A stretch of 23,581 nt of DNA. Source: a virus. The notes beneath the pieces were generated by a model. That model was not told the origin of the DNA. It did no database searches and was given only the letters and a program-made list of their open reading frames with translations. Below, piece after piece: positions 1-7,549 of the stretch. The position numbers were made by a program, and so were the translations under genes. The first letter of the stretch is position 1; every line of letters starts with the position of its first letter. The stretch spans positions 1 to 23,581 of IMG/VR virus record IMGVR_UViG_3300025674_000404. One strand, given 5' to 3'.

Positions 1-366
1 CGCTTTAACTTGTTTTGTTTGTGCCATTGAACGTGCTAACGCTTTTGTATATCTAGACGCGAGTCTGTCATACAAGTTATCTTCAATAGCTTCTTCAGTG
101 ATTGAGAATGCAAGAGCGATAGTCTCGTGAGTGTATCTTGCAGTGTAAGTCTCTTGAGCATTGTCAAAAGCAACACCAGAACCCTCAGCTTTAACTTGCG
201 CTTGAGCAAATCCTGATAACATTACTTCCTCTTCGAAAGCTCTGTCAGAAGTTTCCTTCACATAGATTTGTTCGTGCTGATTCTCATACTGTTTGTATTC
301 CAGGCCGAATAGTGCATTCAAACCTGGCTCTAGTTCTTTAACTAGTTGTCCTCTAGAAATGGCCAT
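1..366 (-). CDS. Major capsid protein (5' part, truncated by window edge)
   Basis: The 122 visible codons give an N-terminus starting MAISRGQLVKELEPGLNALF and continuing through FEEEVMLSGF, AYTARYTHE-like and AFSITEEAIEDNLYDRLASRY segments. I recognise this as the major head protein found in many uncultured marine phages, probably of the HK97-type fold (family knowledge, not visible here). It would form the icosahedral shell. The ATG at 366 follows an AGGAGG ribosome binding site at a good distance. It lies directly downstream of the small head-associated gene and is part of the morphogenesis operon. The rest of the gene runs off the left edge. Confidence 0.9.
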   Translation of the reverse strand, partial: MAISRGQLVKELEPGLNALFGLEYKQYENQHEQIYVKETSDRAFEEEVMLSGFAQAQVKAEGSGVAFDNAQETYTARYTHETIALAFSITEEAIEDNLYDRLASRYTKALARSMAQTKQVKA

Positions 367-382
367 AGTTCATATCCTCCTA

Positions 383-952
383 TTATATGCCTGCTATTTG
401 TTTAATGAAGTGCTCATTGATCGTTACAACCCAGTTAACATTTGCTGCTGTTAAGTCTGAATTGTCTGGATCTTTAGAAACACCCAAGATTTTTAACTGA
501 CCAGTAGATGTACCTAATGAAGCGTCATCAAGTTCTACTTTTGATACATAGTTAGGTGTTGCACCTGCTGTGTATGCAATATCAGCTAAATTTCCAACAT
601 CCGTTTGTGCAGAAGCACCAGCGTTGTTAGATTGTACTTCAAACCTTTGGTAAGGGTCATCAGCTACGAAACCGACAATGTCAGTCGCAGTATTTGCAGC
701 CTCCAAATGGTTTGCCCATGTTGGTTTGCTTGTAGAAGCATCAGTATAGAAGACACCATTAAGTGATCCTAATAATACATCGCCTGCTGCTGCAACTGTA
801 ATTGTACCAGTAGCAGCCATTTCGACTGGGTCCCACTGGTAAATTGCGTCTGCAGAAGCTGCAATGCTATATTCGGATAAACCTTGAGCGTCTCTATTCT
901 GACCAACTTTTCCGATTGCTTTCAATCCGAAAGCAGCGTCTTTGTTTGCCAT
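383..952 (-). CDS. Head-associated protein, possible capsid decoration protein
   Basis: This 189-aa protein has no cysteine and is rich in Ala, Thr, Val and Asp, with alternating small and beta-branched residues that suggest a beta-rich fold. It has no signal peptide and no membrane segment. The start at 952 follows a GAGGAG site. It sits immediately before the capsid gene and after the scaffold and a 156-aa gene, the place where head decoration or stabilisation proteins are often found. The role is inferred from position and composition; it could instead be a minor head or head-completion protein. Confidence 0.6.
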   Translation of the reverse strand: MANKDAAFGLKAIGKVGQNRDAQGLSEYSIAASADAIYQWDPVEMAATGTITVAAAGDVLLGSLNGVFYTDASTSKPTWANHLEAANTATDIVGFVADDPYQRFEVQSNNAGASAQTDVGNLADIAYTAGATPNYVSKVELDDASLGTSTGQLKILGVSKDPDNSDLTAANVNWVVTINEHFIKQIAGI

Positions 953-1010
953 AGTTTTTTACTCCTCAGTAAAGTTTAGTTTATCCGGAGGTTTTGGAAT
1001 CGTTAAAAAA

Positions 1011-1481
1011 TTAACTTTTCTTCGAACCACCGAAGGTTACACGAGTCTGCCTGTCAACATTGATAGGCATACTTGGATGCTGTTCCTTCATAAGATCGTT
1101 ATCAACTGCTTTGTCTTGCTCTATGCCTTGTTCAGCATAATACTGAGCTCTAGACTTTGCGATCTCTTCCGGTACCCTTGTCAGCACAAGGCCCCCAACT
1201 CCGATCACTCCTGCGTACTTACCATCTTCGATAATTGGATAATCTGAATCCGGGTATTCATCAGCACGAACAAGTTCGTATCCTGATCTTATTCTTCCAG
1301 CGATATTTTTAGTATCCTGAAAGCCCATTGATTCTACTCTTACCCATCTATGACGAAAACCTGTTGGCGCAGGTGGTGCATCTAAAGATGACGGTGGAGT
1401 CCAAACTTTTTTTCGAGTTTCTTTTTCTCTAGTTTGGCTCGCACGAGAAGTTCTTTTGTCTTCTGTTTTTTCCATATGCAT
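1011..1481 (-). CDS. Conserved marine-phage protein of the head operon, unknown function
   Basis: The 156-aa protein begins with a charged, disordered-looking segment of about 35 residues, followed by a folded core with PPAPTGFRHRWVRVES, GRIRSGYELVRADEY and a Gly/Val-rich VIGVGGLVLTRVPEEIA stretch, and ends in a basic tail. It starts one base after the scaffold stop and is followed by a 58-nt gap before the 189-aa gene, so it belongs to the head operon. I recognise the sequence type from marine phages but not a function. A role in head assembly is inferred from context only. Confidence 0.6.
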   Translation of the reverse strand: MHMEKTEDKRTSRASQTREKETRKKVWTPPSSLDAPPAPTGFRHRWVRVESMGFQDTKNIAGRIRSGYELVRADEYPDSDYPIIEDGKYAGVIGVGGLVLTRVPEEIAKSRAQYYAEQGIEQDKAVDNDLMKEQHPSMPINVDRQTRVTFGGSKKS

Positions 1482-2447
1482 TTACTCCTTCGTGATTAAT
1501 TGTTTCGCATATTCTTCAAGCGGCACACCTAATTTTTTAGCAATTGCCATTTGAGACGGCGTGAGTCTCACAACTTTGCGGCCTGTTCTACTTGTTCTAG
1601 AAGCCGAAGCTACTGTCTGAGTAGGTTTTTCAGTCGTTGGAGTTTCTACCTTACCAAATTTATGCGGGAATTCAAGCTTTAATCTTTTATCAATCTCATT
1701 ATAATATTCATCAGATTGAGCATCATAGCCCTCTTCCTCTGTTAGTTTTTTATGTAAAGCAAAGGCTGTATAAGTCATTGCTTCATCCTTACCGAACCAT
1801 TCATTTTTAGAAGCCCACGCCTGAGCTTTTGGATCAGGATTAATAGGCGCTTCTTGTTTTGTTGGGTTCTTTTCTGGTTGATATGTTGCAGTAGGTTCTT
1901 CTTTTTCAGTTCCTCTAGCTTTCATATCAAGCAGTTTTGCTTCTTCATAACCGAGTCTTGATATCTCAGTTTGAGCTGTAACTTCATCTTGCAAATTACC
2001 ATCTTCTCTGGCTTTTTGTAATTTTGAAACTGCAGCTTCCATAGAAGCTTTTAGTCTATTTTCCATTTCAGACACATAACTTGTGTCTAATTTAGAAATT
2101 TTTCCCTCAAGAAGTTTTTGCTTTTCTAACACAGATTTTGCGTAAGCTGTTGCGGCTTCTTCTCTTCGTTCCGCCTCACGCATTTTTCTAGTTAGTTTTG
2201 CAATTCTTCTTTTAACTCCTTCTGAGTATTCTTCTAATTCTTTCTTTTTTTCTTTATCATCTGGTTCAGCTTGAACATCAAGCTGCTCATCAGATTTCTC
2301 AGCTGAGTCATTGGACTCAGTATTGTTGTCTTCAGTTTTTTCATGAGATACCTCTATTTCTGTTTCGGGTGTTTTTTCTTCTGGTATTTCTACCTCGGCA
2401 CCTGGACCAGATGTATCTATGTCAACTGTCTTTTCTTGTTCTTGCAT
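1482..2447 (-). CDS. Capsid scaffolding protein
   Basis: The 321-aa protein is strongly charged. Residues 1-75 are very acidic, about 75-180 form Lys/Glu-rich helical and coiled-coil sequence, and the C-terminus (about 295-321) is a short amphipathic helix with TPSQMAIAKKLGVPLEEYAK. This layout, together with the position just upstream of the capsid genes, fits internal scaffolding proteins, whose basic C-terminal helix docks onto the coat protein and which are lost before DNA packaging. The start at 2447 has an AGGAG site. No protease is visible nearby, so whether the scaffold is cleaved or ejected cannot be told. Confidence 0.85.
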   Translation of the reverse strand: MQEQEKTVDIDTSGPGAEVEIPEEKTPETEIEVSHEKTEDNNTESNDSAEKSDEQLDVQAEPDDKEKKKELEEYSEGVKRRIAKLTRKMREAERREEAATAYAKSVLEKQKLLEGKISKLDTSYVSEMENRLKASMEAAVSKLQKAREDGNLQDEVTAQTEISRLGYEEAKLLDMKARGTEKEEPTATYQPEKNPTKQEAPINPDPKAQAWASKNEWFGKDEAMTYTAFALHKKLTEEEGYDAQSDEYYNEIDKRLKLEFPHKFGKVETPTTEKPTQTVASASRTSRTGRKVVRLTPSQMAIAKKLGVPLEEYAKQLITKE

Positions 2448-2461
2448 AGTGTTCTCCTATG

Positions 2462-2923
2462 TTAATACTGATGAAGTATATCTTCTGGGTTTTCAATGGT
2501 AGCAAGCACTTCATCATCGTTAAGTATTCTTACTTCGCCGCCATCGATTTGTATCCTGGAGCCTGCATAACGTGCAAAGATGACCCAATCACCGACCTTG
2601 CACCAAGGGCCCTCAGGAAACTTTTCTTTATCATAACAATGTGGTCCTTGCGCTAATACTAATCCGCAAGTAGAAGCCACTTGTTGTTTTTCTAAAGTCT
2701 CTTGTCCAAAGTATAAACCACCTTTTGATTTCTCAGGCATCTTGAATGGTAATACAATCATTCTCCAACCAGTTGGTTTAGGAAGTTTATCTTCTTCTTT
2801 TGTTTTTAAACGTTCATACGCTTCGTCTTTGTCTTCATCTAGCTTGTTGTACTTTTCTTCCAACGCAAGCTTAGTCTTCGGAATTTCTTCCGAATTTGAC
2901 GATGTTATTGTTTTGTCCGTCAT
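2462..2923 (-). CDS. GroES-like co-chaperonin (Cpn10 fold)
   Basis: Residues about 50-145 match the Cpn10 fold: a first strand GWRMIVLPF, a segment that fits the mobile loop (KSKGGLYFGQETLEKQQ, 65-81), then GLVLAQGPHCY, the KVGDWVIFARYAG strand and IDGGEVRILNDDEVLATIE. Residues 1-48 form an added charged helical extension. At 153 aa it is longer than bacterial GroES (about 95-100 aa). It lies between a coiled-coil protein and the scaffold, which suggests it works with host GroEL on head proteins, as known for T4 gp31. GAGGAG precedes the start at 2923. The first 53 nt overlap the end of the 85-aa gene in another frame. Confidence 0.88.
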   Translation of the reverse strand: MTDKTITSSNSEEIPKTKLALEEKYNKLDEDKDEAYERLKTKEEDKLPKPTGWRMIVLPFKMPEKSKGGLYFGQETLEKQQVASTCGLVLAQGPHCYDKEKFPEGPWCKVGDWVIFARYAGSRIQIDGGEVRILNDDEVLATIENPEDILHQY

Positions 2924-3128
2924 CTTTCTCCTCTTCTTTTTTTGGGTTTAAAATATCTGTTAAGGCTTGATCTATTTGTTGGTAAGCTTGTGCTTGACCT
3001 AATAGATATTTATAGTTTTCATAATTTGTTGCACCACCTGCAATCATAGAATCACCAATAGACTGGTAATTTTCTCTAAGTTCTTTTCTAAGTTTTACTA
3101 CGAGTTGTTCTAATGTTAGCACTTCCAC
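2871..3128 (-). CDS. Small helical protein, unknown function
   Basis: This 85-aa protein starts with GTG (3128). Residues 1-60 are predicted helical with Gln, Leu and Lys repeats (LEQLVVKLRKELREN and LLGQAQAYQQIDQALTDIL); the tail is acidic and Asn-rich. Its start overlaps the stop of the 94-aa DUF6321-like gene and its 3' end overlaps the GroES-like gene by 53 nt, so all three should be translationally linked. I do not recognise a function; an assembly or adaptor role in the head operon is guesswork. A GTG at 3122 could be the true start. Confidence 0.65.
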   Translation of the reverse strand: MEVLTLEQLVVKLRKELRENYQSIGDSMIAGGATNYENYKYLLGQAQAYQQIDQALTDILNPKKEEEKDDGQNNNIVKFGRNSED

Positions 3129-3400
3129 CTTCTTCTAGCCTGGCGTAGTCTAGAATTAGGATCTGCTGCTGCTTTCGGAAATTGTTTCATTTGGCCGGCA
3201 CTTCTAGCGCAGTATGATTTTCTACGCTTTGCAGCTTTAGATCCTGGCTTGACCTTACCAGTGACCGCTGTTTTTAGTTTTGAGCCAGGATTTTCTCTTC
3301 TATAACGGGCGACACCTGCTCTTGTCATCCCAGCGCCCGACTTTGTCGAACGAAAATATTTTTTAGTTTTAGGGGGCTGTCTATCTCTTGTTCTTGCCAT
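3116..3400 (-). CDS. DUF6321-like small basic protein
   Basis: The 94-aa protein is very rich in Lys and Arg and carries the pattern KYFRSTKSGAGMT, GVARYRRENPGSKLKTAV and KAAKRRKSYCARSAGQM, which I recognise as the DUF6321 type common in marine phages. It has two cysteines (one near residue 70 and the terminal one). There is no membrane segment. The ATG overlaps the stop of the upstream DUF5872-like gene in a TAATG junction, indicating coupled translation. A nucleic-acid-binding or virion-internal role would fit the charge but is inference. Confidence 0.75.
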   Translation of the reverse strand: MARTRDRQPPKTKKYFRSTKSGAGMTRAGVARYRRENPGSKLKTAVTGKVKPGSKAAKRRKSYCARSAGQMKQFPKAAADPNSRLRQARRRWKC

Positions 3401-3663
3401 TATTTCTTTTTACCTCTTTTTGCAAAAGTTGCAACGTTTTTAGGTTTAGGGCCAGTGTTCGACGCTTGGCGCTTTCGTTTGACCGCACTCGCCTTTTGTG
3501 AAGCACTCATGGAGCGAGCTTTTGCAAGCGGGACACACTTTGGATATTTCCTTTTGCTCCCCTTGCTTCTTCCACATGGTTGATATTTGCCGTTCTTCTT
3601 CGGCGCTCCTATATCGACCCATTTCTCTGCTACCCATTTTCTTAGGCCACCTTCTTTAGACAT
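3400..3663 (-). CDS. DUF5872-like small basic protein
   Basis: This 87-aa protein has the signature KWVDIGAPKKNGKYQPCGR followed by KRKYPKCVPLAKARSMSASQ and KRKRQ, which I recognise as the DUF5872 type. It is highly basic with two cysteines spaced about 15 residues apart, which could hold a metal or form a disulfide. It overlaps the upstream 95-aa gene by 8 nt and ends in a TAATG junction with the DUF6321-like gene. The function is unknown; occurrence beside another Lys/Arg-rich protein suggests both act together on DNA or in the capsid (inference). Confidence 0.75.
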   Translation of the reverse strand: MSKEGGLRKWVAEKWVDIGAPKKNGKYQPCGRSKGSKRKYPKCVPLAKARSMSASQKASAVKRKRQASNTGPKPKNVATFAKRGKKK

Positions 3664-3943
3664 ATTGAGTTTTTTTTCTTCTATTCGACATTACAGCACC
3701 GCAACCTTTTGCGATTTTTTTTAATGGAGGAAGGTTTCCTTTTTGTCTTAATTTTTTGTCGGGATCAGATTTTTTTAATTTAGATAAAACACTTCCACCT
3801 TCAGCTTTCTTTACTCGTTTCTTACCACCTGGTGTGACTTTGCCTGAGCAAACTGCTGATGCATACATGTTTGCATACGCTGAAGGATAAACTTTAAATT
3901 TACGCTTCGCTGCAGCTTTTCCTCTTGGACAAAGTTTTGCCAT
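3656..3943 (-). CDS. Small basic protein with PRGKAAAKRKF motif
   Basis: The 95-aa protein opens with LCPRGKAAAKRKFKVYPSAY and continues NMYASAVCSGKVTPGG, a pattern I know from marine phage genomes without an assigned function. Two cysteines at about 5 and 32. The second half is Lys-rich with GGSVLSKLKKSDPDKKLRQK. It overlaps the DUF5872-like gene by 8 nt and its start codon shares one base with the stop of the 46-aa gene before it (TAATG). The local composition is mostly Lys AAA codons, as in its neighbours. Confidence 0.65.
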   Translation of the reverse strand: MAKLCPRGKAAAKRKFKVYPSAYANMYASAVCSGKVTPGGKKRVKKAEGGSVLSKLKKSDPDKKLRQKGNLPPLKKIAKGCGAVMSNRRKKTQYV

Positions 3944-4083
3944 TACTTCACCTTTTTCATTTTAGATTTCATAACTCTTCCACCTTTTTTCATGAAACCC
4001 ATTTTGTTTCTTACAGGTTTTGGAAGTTTTTTTAATCCTTTTCCTTTTTTACCTGCTGGTACTGGTTTTAAATTACCCGGCAT
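3943..4083 (-). CDS. 46-aa lysine-rich peptide
   Basis: An ATG at 4083 with AAGGAG just upstream opens a 46-aa reading frame starting MPGNLKPVPAGKKGKG and ending in repeated Lys/Met (VMKSKMKKVK). About a third of the residues are lysine. Both ends are TAATG junctions: the start shares a base with the stop of the Cys-rich 34-aa gene, and the stop shares a base with the start of the 95-aa gene. The precise fit in the chain supports it as a real gene. No function recognised. Confidence 0.6.
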   Translation of the reverse strand: MPGNLKPVPAGKKGKGLKKLPKPVRNKMGFMKKGGRVMKSKMKKVK

Positions 4084-4187
4084 TATTTTTCTCCTTTGCA
4101 GTTACAATCATGATCACACAAACATTGTGTAATACCAAAAATCTTACAAACGATTTCACATAATTTTTGTTTTATTTTTTTTAACAT
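4083..4187 (-). CDS. 34-aa cysteine-rich peptide
   Basis: This very short frame has six cysteines in 34 residues, at 10, 14, 22, 24, 28 and 30, giving a C-x3-C and then a CxCxxxCxC block (CLCDHDCNC) with an Asp-His-Asp between. Such spacing suggests metal binding, for example zinc. The first part is Lys-rich and helical. Start and stop are both TAATG junctions with the flanking genes, which argues that it is translated. It stands out because the neighbouring small proteins have few or no cysteines. Function unknown. Confidence 0.55.
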   Translation of the reverse strand: MLKKIKQKLCEIVCKIFGITQCLCDHDCNCKGEK

Positions 4188-4411
4188 TATTTCCATCCCT
4201 TCTTTGCTAGTTTAGGTTTTCCTGATCTTACCAGGCCACCGTTTTTTTCATACCTTCTTAATACTTCTTCCATCCTTGGGTCAAGATCAAAAACGTCTTC
4301 TTCATCATAATCTTTTTCTTCTTTCATTTTTTTATATAACGCTTTAAATTCTTTTCCAGAGGCTCCTCGTTTACCTAATTCTCTAAATTTTTTTGTAAAT
4401 TCACCTGGCAT
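4187..4411 (-). CDS. Small charged protein, unknown function
   Basis: The 74-aa protein begins MPGEFTKKFRELGKRGASG, has an acidic middle (EEDVFDLDPRMEE) and a basic end (SGKPKLAKKGWK). The MPG start resembles the 46-aa peptide downstream. It has no cysteine and no membrane segment. Both boundaries are TAATG junctions, with the holin-like gene upstream and the Cys-rich peptide downstream. It is part of the small-protein chain between portal and scaffold; no function recognised. Confidence 0.6.
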   Translation of the reverse strand: MPGEFTKKFRELGKRGASGKEFKALYKKMKEEKDYDEEDVFDLDPRMEEVLRRYEKNGGLVRSGKPKLAKKGWK

Positions 4412-4800
4412 TATTTTTTACCTGCACCATTACGGAAGATTTGTGTACCCTTAATGCCATAAATGCTCGCAACGACGAGAATCCACAAATTTGTAAACCA
4501 TGACGGGAGCTGCGAGAACATCTCGAAGAAAAGTTTTACCTTATCCATCGCTGCTGGGTCCTCACTTACGACTGCCCAAGCCAAAATAGCTACGGGCAAA
4601 CTTAAAATTATTAAAACTGCTTCGTCCTTCCAGTCCGATTGTCTTGCTTCCAACAATTGACCTTGATAATCAGCCTCACCTCTTGCCATTTTTTCAGCAT
4701 GACGCATTTGTGCATCCGCCATGAGCATTTTAGTCTCTTGACGTTTTTTAAAAATGTGTGAGCCAGCTTGAAAAGCTAGTTTAGCTGCCTGTAACCACAT
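4411..4800 (-). CDS. Membrane protein, possible Holin_3TMs-like protein
   Basis: The 129-aa protein has an amphipathic, charged N-terminal half (1-57) and two hydrophobic segments, about 60-79 (AVLIILSLPVAILAWAVV) and 101-117 (WFTNLWILVVASIYGIK). The WKDE entry into the first segment and the LPSWF entry into the second resemble the Holin_3TMs family of phages and gene-transfer agents, which release particles through the inner membrane. A gene-transfer or head-operon location is usual for that family. Only two segments are clear here, so it may be a different membrane protein. It ends in a TAATG junction. Confidence 0.55.
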   Translation of the reverse strand: MWLQAAKLAFQAGSHIFKKRQETKMLMADAQMRHAEKMARGEADYQGQLLEARQSDWKDEAVLIILSLPVAILAWAVVSEDPAAMDKVKLFFEMFSQLPSWFTNLWILVVASIYGIKGTQIFRNGAGKK

Positions 4801-4801
4801 G

Positions 4802-4945
4802 TTAGTACCAGGTAGCTGTTTGTTTTTTTAAAGTTTTGGTGCCTTTAACAGTTACTGTTGGGTTTTCACCTGCTTTTGGTGTAGGAATTTCCTTTCCACC
4901 ATTAGGATAACCAACTTCTGTCTTAGCTTTTTTGTTTTTTTCCAT
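4802..4945 (-). CDS. 47-aa small protein, unknown function
   Basis: The start at 4945 was chosen because it follows AGGAGAAAAA, although an open frame extends to 5035. The protein begins MEKNKKAKTEVGYPNGGKE, then IPTPKAGENPTVTVKGTKTL and ends ATWY. It has a Lys-rich head and a beta-like Thr/Val middle. Its first 23 nt overlap the end of the DUF6496-like gene, and it stops one base before the membrane protein start. Function unknown. Confidence 0.6.
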   Translation of the reverse strand: MEKNKKAKTEVGYPNGGKEIPTPKAGENPTVTVKGTKTLKKQTATWY

Positions 4946-5099
4946 TTTTTCTCCTAGTCTTAGACAATCCCGCCTCTGAAAGCGCAATTGCAATTGCTTG
5001 TTTCCTATTTGTAACCTTTTTTTTCGATTTTCCAATAGGAAGTTTACCTTTTTTAAACTCTCTCATCACTTTTTCGACTTTTTTCTGACCTCTAGCCAT
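4923..5099 (-). CDS. DUF6496-like small basic protein
   Basis: This 58-aa protein reads MARGQKKVEKVMREFKKGKL, then a Lys-rich turn and NRKQAIAIALSEAGLSK, which I recognise as the DUF6496 pattern seen in phages and plasmids. It is a small, strongly basic protein predicted to be helical. Its ATG shares one base with the portal stop codon (TAATG), so it should be translated by ribosomes leaving the portal gene. It overlaps the following 47-aa gene by 23 nt. DNA binding would fit, but there is no direct evidence. Confidence 0.7.
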   Translation of the reverse strand: MARGQKKVEKVMREFKKGKLPIGKSKKKVTNRKQAIAIALSEAGLSKTRRKNGKKQKS

Positions 5100-7549
5100 T
5101 AGTTTTGTCTTCTTTTAGCAAGTTCTGTCTTTGCAATCGATGTTGCAGCTCTAAGTTCAGCTAAATCTTCGTTTTGTTCAAGCTTTTCTTCCTGATTCAT
5201 CTGGTTCATCATCGCTCTCATCTTATCAAGATTGAGTCTCTCTTCGTTTTGTTGTGCTTTGACTGCATCATCTTTAGCTCTGATGTCTAATTCTCTTGCT
5301 CTTAGCTTCGCAATCGGATCATTACCAAAATCACCATTAATTTTCTTTTCTTCTTTTTGAAAATCTTCCATCATATCTGCAATGAGTTCTGCTTTTCTTG
5401 CTTCAATTTTATTATTTAAAGCTTGCATCTGTTGTTGCATCATTGGATTCATCATGGCTTGTGGGTTTTGTTGCATTTGTTGCATCATTTGAATTTCTTT
5501 CATGAATTCAATTTCAACTTGCTCTAGTGCCATAAGAGAAATGTGTTCAAAAATATTTTTTTCTAATGCTGCATTAATGACAGGATTATTTTTTGCCATA
5601 TTTGTTCCCATAAAGTTTAAATGTGCAGTGATATGGGCTCTATGATCTTGGCCTTTAAAAGCTTGAAACTGTTGTGCGCCCAATGCTCTAATATGTTCTT
5701 GTGCAGGATCAATAGGTGCAACAGGTACAGGTGGTTTTAAAATAGAATCTACATCTTTAACACCTAAAGCTTCGTACATATTTCTGTACGCTTTATACAT
5801 ATCATGTATTTGTGGATTTGATTGTGCAAGTTGTAACTCGGTTTGTGCTAAAGATATTCTTTGCGTTTGTGAAAAAATATTTGGATCTGCAACAGGTAAT
5901 ACATCCACCTTATCATCAAAGTCTGTTTGTTTAATTTGTTTTTCTCCACCTATTACTTCGTAAGGATATTCAGCCGGTAAATAAAGTTTAAATACTCTTG
6001 CTAATAATTTAAATTCTTGTTTGAGCGCCGCGTATAATCTTTTGTGGATAGCAGACATTGTTCTGCTACCACGTTCGAGCAATGCAACTGTCGTTCCCAC
6101 TGCAGCTCTAGAATCTCCCGCTCCTACCTGCATGTCAGCAATAGATGCAAAGCGCTGACCGGCTTGTACAACGACACCCATAAGTTGAAGCAATGTTGCA
6201 CTTGGCTCTTTGAATGGAAGCGTCATGAATGAATCTTTAATGTTTCCACCAGGAGCATCGACATCTCTGAATTCACCAGGTTGTATCGATTGTGCATCAT
6301 CCCTAATTCGTATACCTCTCATTTTAAATCCAGCTGGTAAGTTGGATAAAGTTCCAGCATCAAGTAAACTTCTTAGAGCTGCGGTTGCTGTGCGTGACAG
6401 TCCGCCAATCATATGAATTAAACCAAAACCATAAAAACCAAGACCTGGTAAAAATTTGAAATGTGTAAAATAGTTAATTCTTTTTTTCTGAGGATCTTGT
6501 ATTTCATAGTTCCTTCTAATAGATAATATCGAACGAGAGTTTTCTTCGATCGTTACAATGTAAGGTAATTTAATACCAGTAGGTTCCCCAGTGGGTCTGC
6601 GATCTTCAAAACCCTCAAGGTCTAGATTGACATGACATTCAAGAATTGTAAAGACATCTTGTTGTCTTCCAGATTGTCTTGTTCCTTCTAATTCGTGTTC
6701 TTTTTTATCTAAATCTGATTCATTGTCATAACCAGGAGTAAGGTCAATATCTCTATAAAAACCACCGACCTGTTGTTTTCTTAAATCGTTTTCAGAAATT
6801 TTGATGCGGTGTATAATTGCTTCTGCGTCATCCAGTGATGTTGCCGTGTAAGGTACGATTAAATCATCTGCAGGTACAAACTTTGAAACCGCTCTTTCCA
6901 TCGTTGCTTCATAGTAGACTTTTTTAAATGCAGAACCTTGTAATGGTAGATAAAATAACATTTGATCAAATTCAGACTCGTACTCACTCATCACATCCAT
7001 AATTTGATAATTCATAAATTCTTTGACACGTTGAGATTGTTGTTCTTTTGCAGGATCTGGTTTTCCAACAATCGCCGTTCTTACAGGTCCGTCTGCTGGT
7101 AACAATTCTTTATAAGCCAAAGATTGAAACTGAGTCACCGCTTCTGCAAGCACAGGATGCGTTGCACCACTTGCTCCTTGAAAGGGTTCTGTTTTTTGTT
7201 CGTATTTAAATCCTAATAAATCTAAACCTTGGGTAATCGCTCTTTCCCAATCTTGTCTTGAAGATTTATAGTCCATGTAGTTTGAATATAACTCTGATCC
7301 AAGCGGCATTAGTATTTCCTCGGGCAGTAGTTCCGCTAGGTTGTCAAAATGATTTTGACTTTGAGCCTGGCTAAATGCACCTGGATCAAAGTTAATTTCT
7401 ACTCCTCCATCTGATAAAGGGGTAATCTCTGTGTCTTCAACATTAGGTACGTCTTCTTGTACCTCTACAACTTTTTCATTAAGTTCTTCAGGTGACTCTA
7501 ATTCAATTGATTGTTTAACTTCGTTTGGAAGTCCTTTGTCTACTGCCAT
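5099..7549 (-). CDS. Portal protein
   Basis: The 816-aa protein is the size of large portal proteins. Residues 1-60 are acidic; about 85-520 contain the portal core, with DWERAITQGLDLLGFKYEQ, TEPFQGASGATHPVLAEAV and the FLPGLGFYGFGLIHMIGGLSRTA region; about 683-712 is a striking Met/Gln-rich stretch, followed by a long coiled-coil tail to 816. The portal ring forms the DNA entry vertex and docks terminase. The gene lies directly downstream of terminase large subunit and a 47-aa peptide, as expected. GGAG precedes the start at 7549. The 816-aa length and C-terminal coiled coil suggest a podovirus-type portal, though this is inferred. Confidence 0.88.
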   Translation of the reverse strand: MAVDKGLPNEVKQSIELESPEELNEKVVEVQEDVPNVEDTEITPLSDGGVEINFDPGAFSQAQSQNHFDNLAELLPEEILMPLGSELYSNYMDYKSSRQDWERAITQGLDLLGFKYEQKTEPFQGASGATHPVLAEAVTQFQSLAYKELLPADGPVRTAIVGKPDPAKEQQSQRVKEFMNYQIMDVMSEYESEFDQMLFYLPLQGSAFKKVYYEATMERAVSKFVPADDLIVPYTATSLDDAEAIIHRIKISENDLRKQQVGGFYRDIDLTPGYDNESDLDKKEHELEGTRQSGRQQDVFTILECHVNLDLEGFEDRRPTGEPTGIKLPYIVTIEENSRSILSIRRNYEIQDPQKKRINYFTHFKFLPGLGFYGFGLIHMIGGLSRTATAALRSLLDAGTLSNLPAGFKMRGIRIRDDAQSIQPGEFRDVDAPGGNIKDSFMTLPFKEPSATLLQLMGVVVQAGQRFASIADMQVGAGDSRAAVGTTVALLERGSRTMSAIHKRLYAALKQEFKLLARVFKLYLPAEYPYEVIGGEKQIKQTDFDDKVDVLPVADPNIFSQTQRISLAQTELQLAQSNPQIHDMYKAYRNMYEALGVKDVDSILKPPVPVAPIDPAQEHIRALGAQQFQAFKGQDHRAHITAHLNFMGTNMAKNNPVINAALEKNIFEHISLMALEQVEIEFMKEIQMMQQMQQNPQAMMNPMMQQQMQALNNKIEARKAELIADMMEDFQKEEKKINGDFGNDPIAKLRARELDIRAKDDAVKAQQNEERLNLDKMRAMMNQMNQEEKLEQNEDLAELRAATSIAKTELAKRRQN

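Noticed and set aside
942-1247. 101-codon plus-strand frame opposite the head genes
   Set aside because: Lies antisense to a conserved minus-strand gene and shows only shadow composition; the same applies to the other plus-strand frames opposite portal, terminase and secreted genes.
4802-5035. 77-codon long form of the 47-aa gene
   Set aside because: The extra 30 codons lie in the other frame of the DUF6496-like gene, and the internal ATG has the ribosome binding site.
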